Made by a program: the position numbers and the translations under genes. The notes under the pieces are model-generated. The model made no database searches and was not told where the DNA came from. It worked only from the letters and a program-made list of their open reading frames with translations. Positions 1 through 8,973 of a stretch of DNA of 64,000 bases are shown piece after piece. Position 1 is the stretch's first letter. Each line of letters starts with the position of its first letter. Origin of the DNA: Natrinema sp. HArc-T2 (GTDB taxonomy: Archaea > Halobacteriota > Halobacteria > Halobacteriales > Natrialbaceae); the NCBI RefSeq assembly GCF_041821085.1, contig NZ_JBGUAZ010000002.1:186001-250000 (forward strand), written 5' to 3'.

Positions 1-812
1 TCGTATGGAAGATCGGCATTACCAAGGATCAGTCCTGCCGTGGCTGCGGCCGCAACACCTGCCTCGGAGAAGACGTAATCGGCAGCGCCGAAGGCGACGA
101 TTGCTCCTGCGAGCGTGAGCAGGCGAGCGTTCTGTGGCGCATTGTCGGGCGAGAGGTCGACGTACTGCAACAGTGCCCAGACGATCGTCGCGACGATGAC
201 GCCGACGAGCAGGCCCGTTCCGAGTCGCTCGGCGAACAACTGGAGGTAGATGTCGGGGGTCAGCTCTCGGACGGTCATCGCTTTGAACAGCACGACCGCC
301 AGGATTGCCGCCGTCACGTCGTTGACGATCCCCTCCGTCTCTAACGTCGCCGCGACCCGATCGCGGACGGGGACGACTTTCAGGATCGGTGTGACGACCG
401 TCGGCCCGGTCGCGACCAGGAGCGCACCGATCAGAAGCGCAATGTCCCAGTCGGCCTCGAGAAACACGCGAACCGCGATGGCGGTCCCGGCCAGCGCGAT
501 CGCCGCGCCGGCTGTCGTCAATCGCAACACGGCAGCCGGTGCCTTCCTGATCTTGTCGATCTTGAGGTGGAACGCACCCTCGAAGACGATGATCGCGACG
601 CTCAGTCCGACGATCGTCGAGAGCCCGCTGCCCCCACCGAACGACTCGACCGACAGAACGCCGAGTCCTTCCGGGCCGATGGCGACGCCAGCGACGATGA
701 GAAAGAGGACACTCGGAACCCGAAACTTCGCCGAGAGAAGCTGTGAAACGACGCCAAGTCCGACGATCACGGCGACGAGAACGAGCAGGTTACCGCCACC
801 AGCCGCACTCAT
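1..812 (-). CDS. Cation:proton antiporter, CPA1/NhaP-like (C-terminus off the left edge)
   Basis: This is the N-terminal 270 residues of a polytopic membrane antiporter; the gene runs off the left edge. The start ATG is at 810-812 and the protein opens MSAAGGGNLLVLVAV. Successive hydrophobic helices are visible, with ATGPTVVTP at about residues 134-142 and EGIVNDVTAA at about 160-169. These match the TM4 TxP and TM5 ND ion-binding regions of CPA1 Na+/H+ exchangers. Members exchange Na+ or K+ for H+ at the cytoplasmic membrane. Any C-terminal regulatory domain cannot be seen. The ion is not predictable from this fragment. Confidence 0.85.
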   Translation of the reverse strand, partial: MSAAGGGNLLVLVAVIVGLGVVSQLLSAKFRVPSVLFLIVAGVAIGPEGLGVLSVESFGGGSGLSTIVGLSVAIIVFEGAFHLKIDKIRKAPAAVLRLTTAGAAIALAGTAIAVRVFLEADWDIALLIGALLVATGPTVVTPILKVVPVRDRVAATLETEGIVNDVTAAILAVVLFKAMTVRELTPDIYLQLFAERLGTGLLVGVIVATIVWALLQYVDLSPDNAPQNARLLTLAGAIVAFGAADYVFSEAGVAAAATAGLILGNADLPY

Positions 813-983
813 GGCTTCAACTGCCGGGCCACAGCCAGTCGAGAGACCGATACGTCAGCGCTATCCATTCGTTTCAATGGAGACACTCGAATAGGATAAC
901 TCCTGTGAGACACGGCAAGACACAAACACGGCGAAACGGTCGCCGAGTGCCGGACGACACCCCAGTCGCGCGGTGGCAGCCGA

Positions 984-2957
984 TCACGCGCTTGCGTACA
1001 TTCGGTCGATTCGGTCCTCGAATCGGTCCACGATGACCCGACGTTTCTTTTTCATCGTCGGGGTGAGCATGTCGTTTTCCTCGGTGAACTCCCGGGGGAC
1101 GAGTTCGAACCGCTTGATCGTCTCGTGTGCCTGAAAGTCCTCGTTGATCCGGTCGACCTCCCGTTGGACGTACGCGCGGACACGCTCGTCGTCACACATC
1201 GCCTGCGAGCTTGCCGGGAGCTCAATACCTTCTTCGTCGGCCCACGAACGGATATGTTCCTCGTTCGGAACCAGCAACGCCCCGACGAACTTCTCGCCGT
1301 CGCCGACGACCATCGCCTGATCGACAACCTCACTGGCGGCAAACGCGTCCTCGATCGGCCCGGGCGCGACGTTTTTCCCCGTCGAGAGGACGATGAGCTG
1401 TTTGAGTCGATCGCGAAACTCGAGGTAGCCGTCGGGACGGATGTGGATGATGTCGCCGGTCCGGAACCATCGACCCGTCGACGCGTCGGCTGGCCCCCCG
1501 GGAGCGTCGTCAGTAAAGGCACGCCGTGTCGCCGCGGGATCGTTCCAGTAGCCCCGTGTGACGTTCGGCCCGCGCACGAGGAGTTCGCCGACTGCACCGG
1601 GGTCGTCCGTGAAGGCCGCCTGATCGACGACGGTCTCGTCGACTCTCACCTCGACGTTCGACAGCGGCGGCCCGATCGTCCCGATTTTCACGGCGTCCGG
1701 TGGGTTCGTCGAGACAACCGGCGCGGTCTCGGTCAATCCGTAGCCCTCGTAGATCGGCAGCCCCATCGCGTGATAGAGCCGGCAGAGCTCCGCCGAGAGG
1801 CTGCCGCCGCCGCTGATTAGCAACTCGAGGTTGCCACCGAGTGCGTCCCGAACCGACGAGAAGACCAGTTTGTCGGCGATCGCTCGTTGGGCACGTAACA
1901 CGGGACCCGGCGAGTCGGCCTGCTGGTACGCGACGCCGACATCCGTGGCCCACTCGAACAGGCGCGCTGTGACGCTCGAGTCGCTCGCCTCCTCGCGAAT
2001 GGTGTCGTAGATCGTCTCGTAGACGCGGGGGACACTCGTCGCGGTCGTCGGTTCGACGGCGCTGAAATCTTCCTTGAGCGTGTCCGGACTCTCCGCGTAG
2101 GCGACACAGGCCCCGGTTGCGAACATGACGAAGTGGCCGGCAGTCCGCTCGAAGACGTGTGCCAGCGGCAGATACGACACCGCCAGCGACTCCTTATCAA
2201 GCGTCGGCACGTCATCGCCCCTGTCCGGTCGTGGGCCGAAACGTTTCCGAACGCCGTTGACGTTCGCCCGGAAGTTCCCGTGGGTGAGCTGGACGCCTTT
2301 GGGCTGGCCCGTCGTCCCGCTCGTGTAGATCAGACTCGCCAGCTCGTCGAGATCCGTCTCCGCAAGGCGAGTCTCGTAGGCCTCGTGGTCGAAGGCTGCC
2401 TCGCCGCGATCGTAGACCTCACCGAGTGTCAGGATGTCGTCGCGGTCGTCGTAGCCCTCGAGTTCGTCGATCGAGACGATGAACTCGAGGTCGTCCTCGA
2501 CCGCTAAAACGCGCTCGAGCAGGGCTTCGTTCTCGACGACGACGCCGTCGGCGTCGGGATCGTCGAGTAGATAGCGAACCTGCTCGGGCGAGGAACTCGT
2601 GTAGACGGTCGTGACGACCGCGCCGGTCGATAGGAGAGCGAAGTCCGTCTGTGCCCACTCCATGCGCGTCTCAGAGAAGAGGGCGACCCGATCGCCGCGC
2701 TCGACGCCGAGCGTACGAAAGCCAGCCGAGAGCCGGCGGACGATCGTGCGCATCTCGGCGTAGGAGATCGATCGGAACTCGCCGGGTGGTGCAGCGGGCA
2801 GCGCAGACCCAATCAGCGATCGCTCGTAGACACCGCCTTTGTACTGCTGTGCTGGCCGGTTCGCGTTGCGCGCGGCGGCGTCTTCGAACAACTGCCCGAG
2901 CGAGGTGTCGCCGATGACCGCGTCCACGTACTCTCGTTCTGCATCCCGCCAGTCCAT
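984..2957 (-). CDS. Long-chain acyl-CoA ligase (AMP-forming)
   Basis: A 657-residue ANL-superfamily adenylating enzyme, predicted to activate a fatty acid with ATP and CoA in the cytoplasm. The AMP-binding P-loop YTSGTTGQPKG is at about residues 211-221. Further on are the GYGLTE motif, the RTGDIIHIRPDGY hinge region and LSTGKNVAPGPIE, which carries the usual C-terminal signature. Length fits the long-chain FadD15-like subgroup common in haloarchaea. It is a single leftward gene. An A/T-rich TTTTAT (minus strand) near 2980, just upstream of the ATG, could be its box A. Chain-length preference cannot be read from the sequence. Confidence 0.9.
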   Translation of the reverse strand: MDWRDAEREYVDAVIGDTSLGQLFEDAAARNANRPAQQYKGGVYERSLIGSALPAAPPGEFRSISYAEMRTIVRRLSAGFRTLGVERGDRVALFSETRMEWAQTDFALLSTGAVVTTVYTSSSPEQVRYLLDDPDADGVVVENEALLERVLAVEDDLEFIVSIDELEGYDDRDDILTLGEVYDRGEAAFDHEAYETRLAETDLDELASLIYTSGTTGQPKGVQLTHGNFRANVNGVRKRFGPRPDRGDDVPTLDKESLAVSYLPLAHVFERTAGHFVMFATGACVAYAESPDTLKEDFSAVEPTTATSVPRVYETIYDTIREEASDSSVTARLFEWATDVGVAYQQADSPGPVLRAQRAIADKLVFSSVRDALGGNLELLISGGGSLSAELCRLYHAMGLPIYEGYGLTETAPVVSTNPPDAVKIGTIGPPLSNVEVRVDETVVDQAAFTDDPGAVGELLVRGPNVTRGYWNDPAATRRAFTDDAPGGPADASTGRWFRTGDIIHIRPDGYLEFRDRLKQLIVLSTGKNVAPGPIEDAFAASEVVDQAMVVGDGEKFVGALLVPNEEHIRSWADEEGIELPASSQAMCDDERVRAYVQREVDRINEDFQAHETIKRFELVPREFTEENDMLTPTMKKKRRVIVDRFEDRIDRMYASA

Positions 2958-3184
2958 ACCTGTATGAGAATGTCTGCCACCGAGATAAAACGTGATGAAA
3001 CTGCTATCGGCTGTCGAACCGTTTATTCACGGGTCGAGAACGGTCGACCGAATCTCGTAGTTAAGACTGACACCGGAACCACACCGACACCGCGAAACCA
3101 GTCAGACGGATTCCCACCAGTGGGTGTCCACGGGCCCGAGATCCGCCACGTGGGTCTGTCAGGATCCGCTGACAGCAGCCGATC

Positions 3185-4105
3185 TCACTCCCGGTGCTCG
3201 AGATAGCCCAAGACGCCGCGGGTGTTCAGCTTCGCCTCCTCGCTGGCTTTCTCCTCGCCCCAGACGCCGACCATGTCGGTCGTCGTGGCGAAATGCTCGA
3301 TGACCACCTCGTCGTCCTCGAGTTCTTCTCGTTTCTGTGCGACCGCGTCGACCCACTCCTCGAGGACGGTAGCGTACTCCTCGAGGGCCGTCTCGAGGTC
3401 GTCACCGACGAACCGGGGACCGAAGTGAGGATAGCAGAGCACGTCTGGATCGATCGCCTCGAGCGTCTCGAGGTCGGCGAGACACTGCTCGAGGTCGAAG
3501 TTCGACGGCGGCGACGTCTCCCGGATTTCCTCGATTTCGGGCACCCAGATCCCGGCGGCGTCGGCGACGAAGACTGCATCGTTGACGGGGTCCTCGAAGA
3601 CCACCTGATGTGGCGCGTGGCCCGGTGCCGCGTGAACGCGCAGTTCGTGGGTGCCGAGATCGATGCTGTCGCCATCCTCGATTTCGACGATCCGCTCGTC
3701 CGGAATGGGTTCCGGGTCCACATAGTATTTCCACTGCTCGCCGACGGCTGCTTTCGTTCCCGCAACCAGCCGCGAGGGGTCGGCCATGTGGTCGGTCCCG
3801 ATCGGGTGGACGTAGACGTCGGCGTTCGGATAGTCCCGGGCGAGAAAGCCCGCGCCACCGGCATGGTCGAGGTGGATGTGGGTGAGTGCGATGACCTCGA
3901 GGTCGTTCTCGCCGATACCGACCTCGGCCAGCGCCTCACGGACTAACTCGTAATTGGTGCCGATGCCGGTGTCGACGACGGCGGGCCGGTCGTCGTCGAT
4001 GATGTAGACGGCACCGTACTCGTTCGTGTCGTACATCCCCGTATCGAGATAGTAGAGATCCGAACAGTCACCGGTCGTGACTTCGCGGATGTCTCCGACT
4101 TCCAT
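3185..4105 (-). CDS. Metallo-beta-lactamase-fold hydrolase
   Basis: A 306-residue MBL-fold protein. I start it at the ATG at 4103-4105 (MEVGDIREVTTG). A longer in-frame extension to 4198 has no conserved content. The zinc motif THIHLDHAGG (H76, H78, D80, H81) is complete, and HAAPGHAPHQ and DAVFVADAAG supply the later metal ligands. The family includes glyoxalase II-like thioesterases and related hydrolases, and the substrate is unknown. The C-terminal third is acidic and helical. The gene stands alone, about 100 nt downstream of the CDF exporter on the same strand. Confidence 0.85.
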   Translation of the reverse strand: MEVGDIREVTTGDCSDLYYLDTGMYDTNEYGAVYIIDDDRPAVVDTGIGTNYELVREALAEVGIGENDLEVIALTHIHLDHAGGAGFLARDYPNADVYVHPIGTDHMADPSRLVAGTKAAVGEQWKYYVDPEPIPDERIVEIEDGDSIDLGTHELRVHAAPGHAPHQVVFEDPVNDAVFVADAAGIWVPEIEEIRETSPPSNFDLEQCLADLETLEAIDPDVLCYPHFGPRFVGDDLETALEEYATVLEEWVDAVAQKREELEDDEVVIEHFATTTDMVGVWGEEKASEEAKLNTRGVLGYLEHRE

Positions 4106-4177
4106 ACCGGGTAGCCTGTCGTCACATAGCATAAAAGCTCGCGTCGCGGCTAATCGGCGGTCGGATTTCATACGACA

Positions 4178-4202
4178 CCTGTCAGTCAGTGGCTGCAACC
4201 GG
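4178..4202 (+). repeat. Possible degenerate fragment of the 82-bp palindromic element
   Basis: A 14-nt exact match, CCTGTCAGTCAGTG, followed by a GCAACCG match, resembles the left half of the element found in full at 43349, 53785, 54538 and 55154. It lies just 3' of the stop codon of the leftward CDF gene. The rest of the element is absent, so this may be a relic or a chance match. Confidence 0.3.
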
Positions 4203-4204
4203 TC

Positions 4205-5119
4205 TCAGTCGTCGTCGACCGACTCCTTCCACTCGCCGATGCCGGAGGGATCGAGATGGACGTGTGCATCACCGACGTCGTCGATCCCGCGCAGCCGGGT
4301 GACCAGCTCCGATTCGATGTCGTGAGCCTCTCGGAAGGGCATGTCTCCGTCGACTTCGGCGTGGACCTCGACCTCGAGGACGGTCCCATCGTAGAAGACG
4401 GTCAGGTCGTGGATACCCTGGACGGATGGGTGACACCGCAGCGCACGGGTGATCTCCGCACGCTTTTCGGGACAGGGGGCAGCACCGATGAGGTACTCGA
4501 CGTTTTCTTTGCCGATCTCGACGCCCTGATAGACGACCAGCAGACTGACCAGCCCGCCGGCGAGAGGGTCGAGCAGCGGGACACCGACCAGCACGCCCAG
4601 CACACCGACGATCGCGGCGATCGACGTATAGATGTCGTTCAGACAGTCCACCGCGAGCGCAGTAAGCGCGGTCGACTCGAGCCGCTCGTTGACCCGGACG
4701 GTGTAGCGGTAGACGAGATACATATCCACGATCGAGAGCACGAGCGCCGCGAGCAACAACGGACTGAACTCGACGTTGGTTCCGGAGATGATTCCCTCGA
4801 GCGACCGGTAGAGGAGATTGAGACCGAGGAGTGCGATGACGGCACCGACGAACAGCGCGGTCAGCGGTTCGATCCGGTCGTGCCCGTGTGGGTGCGTCTC
4901 GTCGGGTTCGTCGAACGCGCTGCGTCCCCAAACGAGCACGACGACGCTAGCGACGAGATCGGCCACCGAGTGGGCCGCGTCCGCCAGCAGGGCAACGCTG
5001 CCAAAGGCATAGCCCGCCGCCCCCTCGGCGACGATCTTGGCGACGTTCCCGAGGACGTTGACCCAGGACGCCCGCGCGAACCCGCTTCGCCCGCCGTCGG
5101 TGGCACCGTCTTCGGCCAT
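4205..5119 (-). CDS. Cation diffusion facilitator (CDF) metal exporter
   Basis: A 304-residue CDF transporter that exports a divalent metal in exchange for protons. I start it at the ATG at 5117-5119 (MAEDGATDGG), because the upstream extension is arginine/proline-rich and unlike the family. TM2 carries ADAAHSVADL (an HxxxD pair at about H50/D54) and TM5 carries AVDCLNDIY (DxxxD). A histidine-containing loop, HPHGHDRIEPL, follows TM2. The C-terminal 90 residues form the usual cytoplasmic ferredoxin-like domain, ending HVHLDP and acidic. The mixed HxxxD/DxxxD metal site does not settle whether zinc, iron or manganese is moved. Confidence 0.88.
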   Translation of the reverse strand: MAEDGATDGGRSGFARASWVNVLGNVAKIVAEGAAGYAFGSVALLADAAHSVADLVASVVVLVWGRSAFDEPDETHPHGHDRIEPLTALFVGAVIALLGLNLLYRSLEGIISGTNVEFSPLLLAALVLSIVDMYLVYRYTVRVNERLESTALTALAVDCLNDIYTSIAAIVGVLGVLVGVPLLDPLAGGLVSLLVVYQGVEIGKENVEYLIGAAPCPEKRAEITRALRCHPSVQGIHDLTVFYDGTVLEVEVHAEVDGDMPFREAHDIESELVTRLRGIDDVGDAHVHLDPSGIGEWKESVDDD

Positions 5120-5342
5120 AGGTCGGTTTAGAGCCAGTCTAACCTTGGCTTTTTTCGTTCTGCTTTTCGGACTGGACGGGACCTCCCGACTGGCTTTCGG
5201 AATCCTCATTGTGGGACAACGGAGAGTGTCGGGACAACTGGGCGATGGGGCCCGCCTGACCCAACTGCCGACCGCCGCTGCGGGTATATTCCCACGGAGA
5301 CGCCATGACGGCCGGCTGACGGTCCCTGCCACACACCTCGCT

Positions 5343-5750
5343 ATGGCAGCCGATCATTCCCTCGTTCGACTCGAGACGCTCGCACTGATCGCCGTCGGCG
5401 GCTTCGCCGGCTCGAACCTCCGGTTGTTCGTGATGGACCTGCTCGCGGACGTACCGTCGATCGTCTTCGTCAACGCCGTTGGGAGTGCGGTGCTCGGCCT
5501 GTTAGTCTACGAAGCCGAGTATACGGGTCACATCGGCTCACAGGCGCGGACAGTCTTCGCAACCGGGTTCCTCTCCTCGCTGACGACCTACAGCACGTTC
5601 GCGCTTCAGACCGCGTTCGCGGCGGACCCGCTCGCGATCGGCGGGATCGTCGCCGCCAACTACGGCCTTGGATTAGCCGGCGTCCTCGTGGGTCGTGCAC
5701 TCGCCCGACAGCTCGATGGATCACGACCAGCCGGCGGTGAGACCACGTGA
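5343..5750 (+). CDS. crcB: Fluoride channel FluC/CrcB, first subunit
   Basis: A 135-residue, four-helix membrane protein of the Fluc (CrcB) fluoride exporter family. I start it at the ATG at 5343; the longer open frame upstream overlaps the divergent CDF gene. Family landmarks are GGFAGSNLRLF, the pore asparagine in VFVNAVGSAVLGL, and GFLSSLTTYSTF. It overlaps the second crcB by three bases. The usual GGxxGAxxRY motif is weakened here (AGSNLR) but well kept in the neighbour. This fits a heterodimeric channel made of two unlike halves in opposite membrane orientation. Confidence 0.9.
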   Translation: MAADHSLVRLETLALIAVGGFAGSNLRLFVMDLLADVPSIVFVNAVGSAVLGLLVYEAEYTGHIGSQARTVFATGFLSSLTTYSTFALQTAFAADPLAIGGIVAANYGLGLAGVLVGRALARQLDGSRPAGGETT

Positions 5751-6175
5751 GCGCAAGCCTGACGGTCGGTGCGGACGCACTCGCTGCCAGACTCGTCACG
5801 TTCGACCCCGACCCGGCTCACGTCGTCGGCACCGGCGGCGCGATCGGCGCACTCCTCCGATACTGGGTCGGCCAGCGGATCTCGAGTCGCGTGCCGAGTT
5901 CCCAGTTCCCGCTGTCGACGTTCGTCGTCAACGTCGTGGGCAGTTTCGCCCTCGGACTCGTGGTGCTCGCGGGCGCGGGCGAGTCGACGCTGCAACTGGT
6001 CGGGACAGGGATCTGTGGCTCGTTTACGACCTTCTCGTCGTTTTCGGTCGAAACCGTTCGGCTGTACGAACGCGGTGACCGCGCCCGGGCAGTGGGCAAC
6101 GCCGTCGTCAACCTGGTGTGTTCGCTCGCGGCGATCGGGCTTGCGTGGGGGCTCGTCACGGCGAGTCCTATCTGA
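5747..6175 (+). CDS. crcB: Fluoride channel FluC/CrcB, second subunit
   Basis: A 142-residue FluC homologue starting at GTG 5747, so start and preceding stop share GTGA and translation is probably coupled. It keeps the canonical GTGGAIGALLRY, TFVVNVVGSFALGL and GICGSFTTFSSFS motifs, the last holding the central Na+ and pore residues. With its partner it should form one fluoride-specific channel in the cytoplasmic membrane. No fluoride riboswitch is visible upstream of the pair; the 5' flank is short and shared with the divergent CDF gene. Confidence 0.9.
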   Translation: MSASLTVGADALAARLVTFDPDPAHVVGTGGAIGALLRYWVGQRISSRVPSSQFPLSTFVVNVVGSFALGLVVLAGAGESTLQLVGTGICGSFTTFSSFSVETVRLYERGDRARAVGNAVVNLVCSLAAIGLAWGLVTASPI

Positions 6176-6320
6176 GGATGGTGTACTGACGCGTCCCATC
6201 TCCCCTGTGCCGAAACACGTTCGCGTTCGTTCAGGACTGGTAGCAACCCACAACCCATTGTGCGATTCGCTCGCGTTCGACCCGCGGTAGGTTTATGTTC
6301 GGACTACGTCATTCGCCGCT

Positions 6321-6896
6321 ATGGAGGGTCGCCAATCCGCGTGGCGCATCTACCGCGAGTCGCTGCCGATTCTCGTGGTTAGTCTCGTCGGCGGTATCTT
6401 CGCGGGCTCGGTCCTCGGTTCCGAAGGGATGACAGCAGGGTTCGAACGGTTTCCCGGCATGCTGTTGTTGCTGCCCGCGTTCCTCGCGACCCGGGGGAAC
6501 GTCTACGGCGCGCTAGGCGCGCGGATCTCGAGTGGCCTCCATCAGGGGATGATCGACCCCGAATTCTCGTGGGATCGACGGCTGGTCAACGCCGTCGCCG
6601 CCTCCTTTATCAACGGGATCGGCGTCTCGGTGTTCATCGCCGTCCTCTCGTGGGGGATCTTGCACGTGCTGGGACGTGAATCGGCACGGCTTATCGAGCT
6701 CATTTCTATCATGGTCGTTTCGGGCGTGCTCACGTCGACAACGCTGATTTTCGGCTTGCTAACGCTGGTGTTTGCAAGCTACGAGTACGGCCTCGACCCG
6801 GACAACCTGATCGGCCCGATCGTCACCACGCTCGGCGACGTCTTCGGCGTCGTCTTCCTCTTTATTGCACTCACGATCGCTGAGGTGTTGTTCTGA
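6321..6896 (+). CDS. MgtE-family divalent cation transporter, first half-gene
   Basis: A 191-residue protein consisting of a single MgtE/SLC41 transmembrane domain. It has hydrophobic helices from about residue 15, the family stretch FPGMLLLLPAFLATRGNVYG, and the loop GLDPDNLIGPIVTTLGD before the last helix. The cytoplasmic N and CBS domains of bacterial MgtE are absent. Its stop and the next ATG overlap by one base (TGATG), so the two half-proteins are probably made together. Mg2+ or another divalent cation is the likely substrate. Confidence 0.88.
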   Translation: MEGRQSAWRIYRESLPILVVSLVGGIFAGSVLGSEGMTAGFERFPGMLLLLPAFLATRGNVYGALGARISSGLHQGMIDPEFSWDRRLVNAVAASFINGIGVSVFIAVLSWGILHVLGRESARLIELISIMVVSGVLTSTTLIFGLLTLVFASYEYGLDPDNLIGPIVTTLGDVFGVVFLFIALTIAEVLF

Positions 6897-7477
6897 TGGG
6901 GACCGCCGACACGGACGACGCACTCGATACCTGGACAATCAGCCACATCGTCGGGACGATGTTTCCGATTCTGATCGGCCTCTCGGTCCTTGAGATGGGG
7001 TCGGGCTACGTCCTCGAGGAACTCCAGGAAACCTACCTCGGAAACCCGACCCTGCTGGTACTCGTCCCCGTGATGATCGGGATGGGTGGAAATCTCGGTG
7101 CGATCCTCTCCTCGCGGCTTTCGACGCGGCTTCACCTGGGGTTGCTCGAGTTCGACGTTCGCGACGAAGTGCTGTGGACGAACGTGCTGGCGATCCTGGG
7201 GCTGGCGGCGACGGTCTTTTCGACGCTCGGTATCGCCGCCTGGGTGGTCGGCCAGCTCATCGCCGAGCCGATGACACTCGGCGAGTTGCTGCTGATCTCG
7301 GTCAGCAGTGGCATGACGCTGGCAGTGATCGCGATCGGGCTGAGCATCGCCGCGACCTACGTCTCCTACACGCGGGGCCTCGATCCGGACGATACCACGA
7401 TCCCAGTGGTTACGAATCTCTGTGACATCCTCGGTGTGGTCGTCCTCTCGGGCGTCGCGATCGTCGTGCTGAACTGA
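6896..7477 (+). CDS. MgtE-family divalent cation transporter, second half-gene
   Basis: A 193-residue MgtE transmembrane domain, homologous to its upstream neighbour. It shows PTLLVLVPVMIGMGGNLGAI and GLDPDDTTIPVVTNLCDILG, which parallel the first copy. Two unlike domains, each half of a functional pore, agree with a heterodimer equivalent to one SLC41 protein with two fused MgtE domains (inference). The start codon overlaps the upstream stop. A convergent gene follows 163 nt downstream. Confidence 0.88.
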   Translation: MGTADTDDALDTWTISHIVGTMFPILIGLSVLEMGSGYVLEELQETYLGNPTLLVLVPVMIGMGGNLGAILSSRLSTRLHLGLLEFDVRDEVLWTNVLAILGLAATVFSTLGIAAWVVGQLIAEPMTLGELLLISVSSGMTLAVIAIGLSIAATYVSYTRGLDPDDTTIPVVTNLCDILGVVVLSGVAIVVLN

Positions 7478-7640
7478 GTCACGTGAACCGGGCGAACGTC
7501 CTGATCACCCGGGTGCGAGCGTGCGTGCACCGGCAGCTATGGACGCGGTGCTACGAGATGAGAATACTCGAGAACGGACGACCTCCCGTCATAGCTCTGC
7601 TTTGTGACCAGAGGTACTTAAATGGCGAATGGAGCCCAAA

Positions 7641-8855
7641 TCAGGGTTCCGCGGTCGCGAGCTCGCGGAAGTCGGCTGCAGCCGTCCGGGTCCCCTTCGA
7701 GATGAGCACGTCACCACCGCGTAACTCGGCGTCGGCGTCAGCGACCAGCAGCCACCCCTCGCCGGGCCGGCGGATAGCGATCACCGACATCATCGAATCG
7801 GCATCGGGCACGCCGGCAGTCACCGCAGTGCCGTCGAGGTCGCTGCCCGGATCGACCACGACGCGAGTGATAATCTCGTCGCTCTCCTGAACGGCCATCT
7901 GCACGACGGGGTGGACGTCGATATCGCGCAGGACACCCTCGCTGATCTCGATCGCGGTGTCGCTGATCCGCTCCGTCGAGTTGCCAAGCTGGATCAACCC
8001 GCGTAAAACGACCGGATCGCTCGCGTCAGCGGCCGCCCGAAGCGTCCAGGCCTCGAACCGCGACTGCATCGCGTCGACTTCAACCTCGAGGTTGCGGACC
8101 TCCTCGGCGAGTTCCTCGCTGTCGAACAGCACGCTGCTGTAGGCCAAGTCGACGGCCAGCTCGGAGAAGTCCTTCATGTGGATGATCGTATCGACGGCCC
8201 GCTCGAGATCGTCGATGTCGGGAGCCTCGACGGTCGGTGCCTCGTAGTCCTCGCCGGTCAGCGCCTCACAAACGTCGCCGATCGACGAGTCGGGGCCGCG
8301 CAACAACGCCACGTCGTCGGCCTCGACGCGCGTGTTCGGTCCCGGGTTGAGCAGCCAGTCGGTGCCACGCCGAAGCGCGATCGCGCGCACGCCCGTCTCG
8401 GACTCGAGGTCGATTTCCTTGAGCGTCCGGCCCGCATACGGCGAGTCCGGATCGACGACGCCTCGGACCAGCGTGCCCGCGGCCTCCGGCAGCGCCGCCC
8501 GCATCGCCTCGGGCAGCCCCATGTCCTCGAGGACGATCTTCGCGATGTCACCGGCAGCGTCGCTGATCCCGTCTGCCGCGCCGACGATCCCCAACACGGG
8601 CGCGAGCTGTTCGGCGTCGGCTGGCTTGCGCGCGGCCATCAGGAGGCTCATCCGCGCGCGGAGCTCGAGGACGTCCATGCGCTCCTCAAGCCGGAGGACC
8701 TCGGTGGCGAGTTCCTCGCTGCGGTGGAGGACCGCCGAGTACGAGAGGTCGATCAACAGCTCCGCAGTGTCTTTCATCTCCACGAGTACGTCCTTGACGC
8801 TGACGGGCTCGTACTCGATCGACGCCGACGTCGTCTCGCCCTCGAGCGGGTCCAT
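7641..8855 (-). CDS. Duplicated PhoU-like / TrkA-C domain protein, K+ channel-regulator type
   Basis: A 404-residue cytoplasmic protein with a repeated architecture: PhoU-like helices (about 10-95), TrkA-C/RCK-C (about 120-195), then a second PhoU-like (about 205-300) and a second TrkA-C (about 315-395). The repeat is visible as MKDTAELLIDLSYSAVLHRS against MKDFSELAVDLAYSSVLFDS. The start is the ATG at 8853-8855 (MDPLEGETTS). TrkA-C domains bind small ligands, often nucleotides, and gate K+ or other cation transporters. No channel gene is adjacent, so the partner is unknown. Confidence 0.8.
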   Translation of the reverse strand: MDPLEGETTSASIEYEPVSVKDVLVEMKDTAELLIDLSYSAVLHRSEELATEVLRLEERMDVLELRARMSLLMAARKPADAEQLAPVLGIVGAADGISDAAGDIAKIVLEDMGLPEAMRAALPEAAGTLVRGVVDPDSPYAGRTLKEIDLESETGVRAIALRRGTDWLLNPGPNTRVEADDVALLRGPDSSIGDVCEALTGEDYEAPTVEAPDIDDLERAVDTIIHMKDFSELAVDLAYSSVLFDSEELAEEVRNLEVEVDAMQSRFEAWTLRAAADASDPVVLRGLIQLGNSTERISDTAIEISEGVLRDIDVHPVVQMAVQESDEIITRVVVDPGSDLDGTAVTAGVPDADSMMSVIAIRRPGEGWLLVADADAELRGGDVLISKGTRTAAADFRELATAEP

Positions 8856-8973
8856 GTCTCGAGAGTCGGCCCGCCGACGAAAAAAGCGTTTCCCGCCGCT
8901 GTCGCAGACGCTCGTGAGACGCAGCCTTCCGACACGGTTTTGCCCGGGCACACAGAACGCACGGGCAAGACCA

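Noticed and set aside
8332-8973. An in-frame upstream extension of serS by 214 codons
   Set aside because: It overlaps the PhoU/TrkA-C gene on the other strand, and serS homologues begin at the ATG at 8974 (MLDRTYIREN).
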